7,932 nucleotides of DNA from Bacteroidota bacterium (GTDB lineage: Bacteria > Bacteroidota > Bacteroidia > Bacteroidales > VadinHA17): contig DUOU01000114.1 of the NCBI GenBank assembly GCA_012838685.1, forward strand, positions 1-7,932, in the 5' to 3' direction. Of the stretch, positions 6,233 through 7,932 are shown piece after piece. A program made the position numbers and the translations under genes. Numbering within the stretch: the stretch's first letter is position 1; the number at the start of each line of letters is the position of its first letter. Under the pieces are notes generated by a model. That model was not told where the DNA came from, made no database searches, and worked only from the letters and a program-made list of their open reading frames with translations.

Positions 6233-6409
6233 ATGGATACCCAATTTTTTACCGTGGAGTTCGACACCAATCCTTTTATCTATAATTTTTCCAACAATTC
6301 TTCAACTTACCAATATTTCCCGGACTTCTTTTTAATATCTATCTTTGGCGGTGCGGTAAAACAGTTTAAGTGGGAAGAATTTCAAGCAGAAAATGAAAAT
6401 AAGTCCTGA
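6233..6409 (+). CDS. Possible 58-aa small ORF overlapping the cca start
   Basis: An ATG-initiated frame of 58 codons, starting MDTQFFTVEFDTNPF and ending WEEFQAENENKS. It is unusually rich in Phe (10 of 58) and Asn (8 of 58). It overlaps the first 17 bases of cca in another frame, which would allow translational coupling. I do not recognise the family, and there is no signal peptide or obvious motif. Against it: a good promoter-like element for cca (6316-6347) lies inside this frame, so the stretch may be plain regulatory DNA that happens to be open. Confidence 0.3.
   Translation: MDTQFFTVEFDTNPFIYNFSNNSSTYQYFPDFFLISIFGGAVKQFKWEEFQAENENKS
6316..6347 (+). promoter_or_regulatory. Possible promoter of cca
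   Basis: TATCTTTG (6340-6347) is an exact match to the Bacteroidota -7 consensus TAnnTTTG. Twenty bases upstream is TTTC (6316-6319), one base off the -33 TTTG. This is the best two-part promoter match in the window. Transcription would begin near 6353-6356 and give a cca leader of about 40 nt. Confidence 0.4.
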
Positions 6410-7814
6410 CGATAAAATATTTGAAATCTTATCATCAGCGGTTACTTCAACAAATATAAAGGCGTATGTGATAGGCGGTTGGGTGCGCGATTACTTGTTG
6501 AACCGAGAATATCCGAATAAGGACATCGATATTGTTGTAATTGGCAGCGGCACATCCGCCGCGAAAAAAGTAGCCAAGTCCATCGACAAAACAATAAAAG
6601 TCACCACATTCAGAAAATTTGGAACCGCTATGTTTCATATCAACGATTACCAGATTGAATTTGTCGGGGCAAGAAAAGAATCTTATGATAGAAACTCAAG
6701 AAAACCGATTGTGGAAGATGGCACTCTCGAAGACGATCAAAAAAGAAGAGATTTCACTATAAACGCGATGGCCTTCAGTCTGCGTGAAGAGACATACGGA
6801 GAATTTATCGACCCTTTCAATGGAGTGGAAGATCTTAAAAACAGGATCATCCGCACGCCATTGGATCCCGTGAAAACATTTTCGGATGACCCTTTAAGGA
6901 TGCTGAGGGCTATACGCTTCGCCACACAACTGGACTTTCAAATTGACAAAAAAACTTTTGAGGGAATAAAAGAGAGTGCCGCGAGAATATCCATAGTTTC
7001 AAAAGAGCGCATTGTTACGGAACTAAATAAAATAATTATGTGCGATAAACCCTCAAAGGGCTTTATGCTTCTCGATAAATGCGGTTTGCTTCAATTGATA
7101 CTTCCCGAGGTTGCCAGGTTAAAAGGTGTAGAGCAAATTGAGGGTAAAGGCCACAAGGATAATTTTCTCCATACTATGGCGGTACTCGACAATGTCGCGA
7201 AAAGAAGCGATAACTTATGGCTAAGATGGGCAGCCCTTTTACATGATATTGGGAAACCGAACACAAAAAGATATATCCCTGATGTTGGTTGGACTTTTCA
7301 TGGCCATGACGCGGTTGGTTGCAAAATGGTGAAAACCATTTTTACCAGGCTAAGGCTACCTCTTGGCGACAACATGAAATATGTATCAAAGCTTGTTGCG
7401 CTTCATTTGCGGCCAATAGTGTTGTCTTTAGAAGAAATTACCGATTCAGCTGTAAGAAGATTATTATTCGATGCGGGAGAAGATATCGATGATCTGATGA
7501 TTCTTTGTGAGGCCGATATAACTTCGAAAAATGAAGCTAAAAAGAAAAAACACCTGAAGAATTTCGCGCTTGTCAGGGAGAAGCTGAAAATTATCGAAGA
7601 AAAAGATGCTTTAAGAAATTTTCAACCTCCGATTGATGGCATTGAAATAATTGAAACGTTCGGAATAAAACCGGGAAAAGAGGTAGGTATCATCAAAAAT
7701 TCAATTAGGGAGGCGATACTCGACGGCATTATTCCCAATAATCACGATGCGGCCAGGGAGTTGATGCTTAAATTGGGAAAAGATCTCGGTTTAAATGCGA
7801 AAACAACCCCCTGA
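6393..7814 (+). CDS. cca: CCA-adding tRNA nucleotidyltransferase with HD domain
   Basis: A 473-aa class II nucleotidyltransferase that adds or repairs the 3'-terminal CCA of tRNAs using CTP and ATP in the cytoplasm. The N-terminal catalytic head shows GGWVRD (28-33), the metal-binding DID pair (D44, D46) and FGTAMFHINDYQIEFVGAR (76-94). Then come RRDFTINAMA (118-127) and DDPLRMLRAIRFA (165-177), the latter matching the family's EDxxR base-selecting motif. The neck/body RNA-binding part follows. A C-terminal HD metal-dependent phosphohydrolase domain is present (H260 in FLHTMAVLD, HDIGK 284-288, HGH 303-305, H338). All key residues are in place. The ATG at 6393 puts the GG motif at the usual distance and follows GCAGAAA rather than a Shine-Dalgarno sequence. 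A pure poly(A) polymerase is unlikely but not excluded by sequence alone. The stop lies 3 nt from the end of the convergent gene. Confidence 0.95.
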   Translation: MKISPDDKIFEILSSAVTSTNIKAYVIGGWVRDYLLNREYPNKDIDIVVIGSGTSAAKKVAKSIDKTIKVTTFRKFGTAMFHINDYQIEFVGARKESYDRNSRKPIVEDGTLEDDQKRRDFTINAMAFSLREETYGEFIDPFNGVEDLKNRIIRTPLDPVKTFSDDPLRMLRAIRFATQLDFQIDKKTFEGIKESAARISIVSKERIVTELNKIIMCDKPSKGFMLLDKCGLLQLILPEVARLKGVEQIEGKGHKDNFLHTMAVLDNVAKRSDNLWLRWAALLHDIGKPNTKRYIPDVGWTFHGHDAVGCKMVKTIFTRLRLPLGDNMKYVSKLVALHLRPIVLSLEEITDSAVRRLLFDAGEDIDDLMILCEADITSKNEAKKKKHLKNFALVREKLKIIEEKDALRNFQPPIDGIEIIETFGIKPGKEVGIIKNSIREAILDGIIPNNHDAARELMLKLGKDLGLNAKTTP

Positions 7815-7817
7815 AGA

Positions 7818-7932
7818 TTAATGTTTGATCAGATCCATAAAAACAGGAAGATGGTCGCTATACCCACCATGATATGAATATCCCCACCATGACGAAAAGG
7901 GCCTTTTACCGGTGTAGTTAACATCGTCTGTC
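7818..7932 (-). CDS. Endonuclease/exonuclease/phosphatase-fold protein, C-terminal end
   Basis: Only the last 37 codons and the stop are inside the window; the start lies beyond the right edge. The fragment contains GGYSDHLPVFMDL (fragment residues 22-34), the C-terminal hallmark of the DNase I-like (exonuclease III / inositol-phosphatase / sphingomyelinase) superfamily, in which SDH carries the active-site Asp-His. The preceding KRPFSSWWGYSYHG is also typical of Bacteroidota members of this family. The substrate cannot be told from this end; DNA, phospholipid and sugar phosphate are all possible. It converges on cca with a 3-nt spacer. Confidence 0.8.
   Translation of the reverse strand, partial: TDDVNYTGKRPFSSWWGYSYHGGYSDHLPVFMDLIKH

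Overview
The window looks like a chromosomal segment of a Bacteroidota bacterium, probably a polysaccharide-degrading member of the Bacteroidales/Marinilabiliales type. Four things point there: A-rich leaders without Shine-Dalgarno sequences before most starts; several -7-like boxes of the Bacteroidota form TAnnTTTG; a signal-peptide-bearing family 9 glycoside hydrolase; and the style of the DnaK, XseA and CCA-enzyme sequences. The phylum call is fairly secure, but anything finer is inference.

Left part (1-2830): the 3' end of dnaK runs in from the left and ends at a perfect 16-bp hairpin. Convergent to it, on the minus strand, lies a complete exported GH9 cellulase-type enzyme with its own -7-like promoter box. 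Between this gene and the next secure one is an AT-rich accessory stretch (about 2748-3529). It holds only one weak open frame (3093-3434) with no proper start codon, which may be a gene remnant.

Middle part (3466-5999): a compact plus-strand operon. An exported MORN-repeat (YwqK-like) protein is followed after 3 nt by xseA and, 61 nt further on, by xseB. XseA and XseB are the large and small subunits of exodeoxyribonuclease VII.

Right part (6000-7932): about 390 bp without a recognisable gene holds a possible 58-aa overlapping ORF and a promoter-like element. Next comes cca, a class II tRNA nucleotidyltransferase with a C-terminal HD domain. Its 3' end converges, 3 nt apart, on the last 37 codons of a minus-strand endonuclease/exonuclease/phosphatase-fold protein that runs off the window.

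Most of the window is housekeeping (chaperone, DNA repair nuclease, tRNA maturation) with one carbohydrate-active gene. I found no defence locus, CRISPR array, tRNA/rRNA gene or intact mobile element. The stretches least explained by known families are the weak frame at 3093-3434, the small ORF overlapping cca, and the exported MORN protein coupled to xseA.
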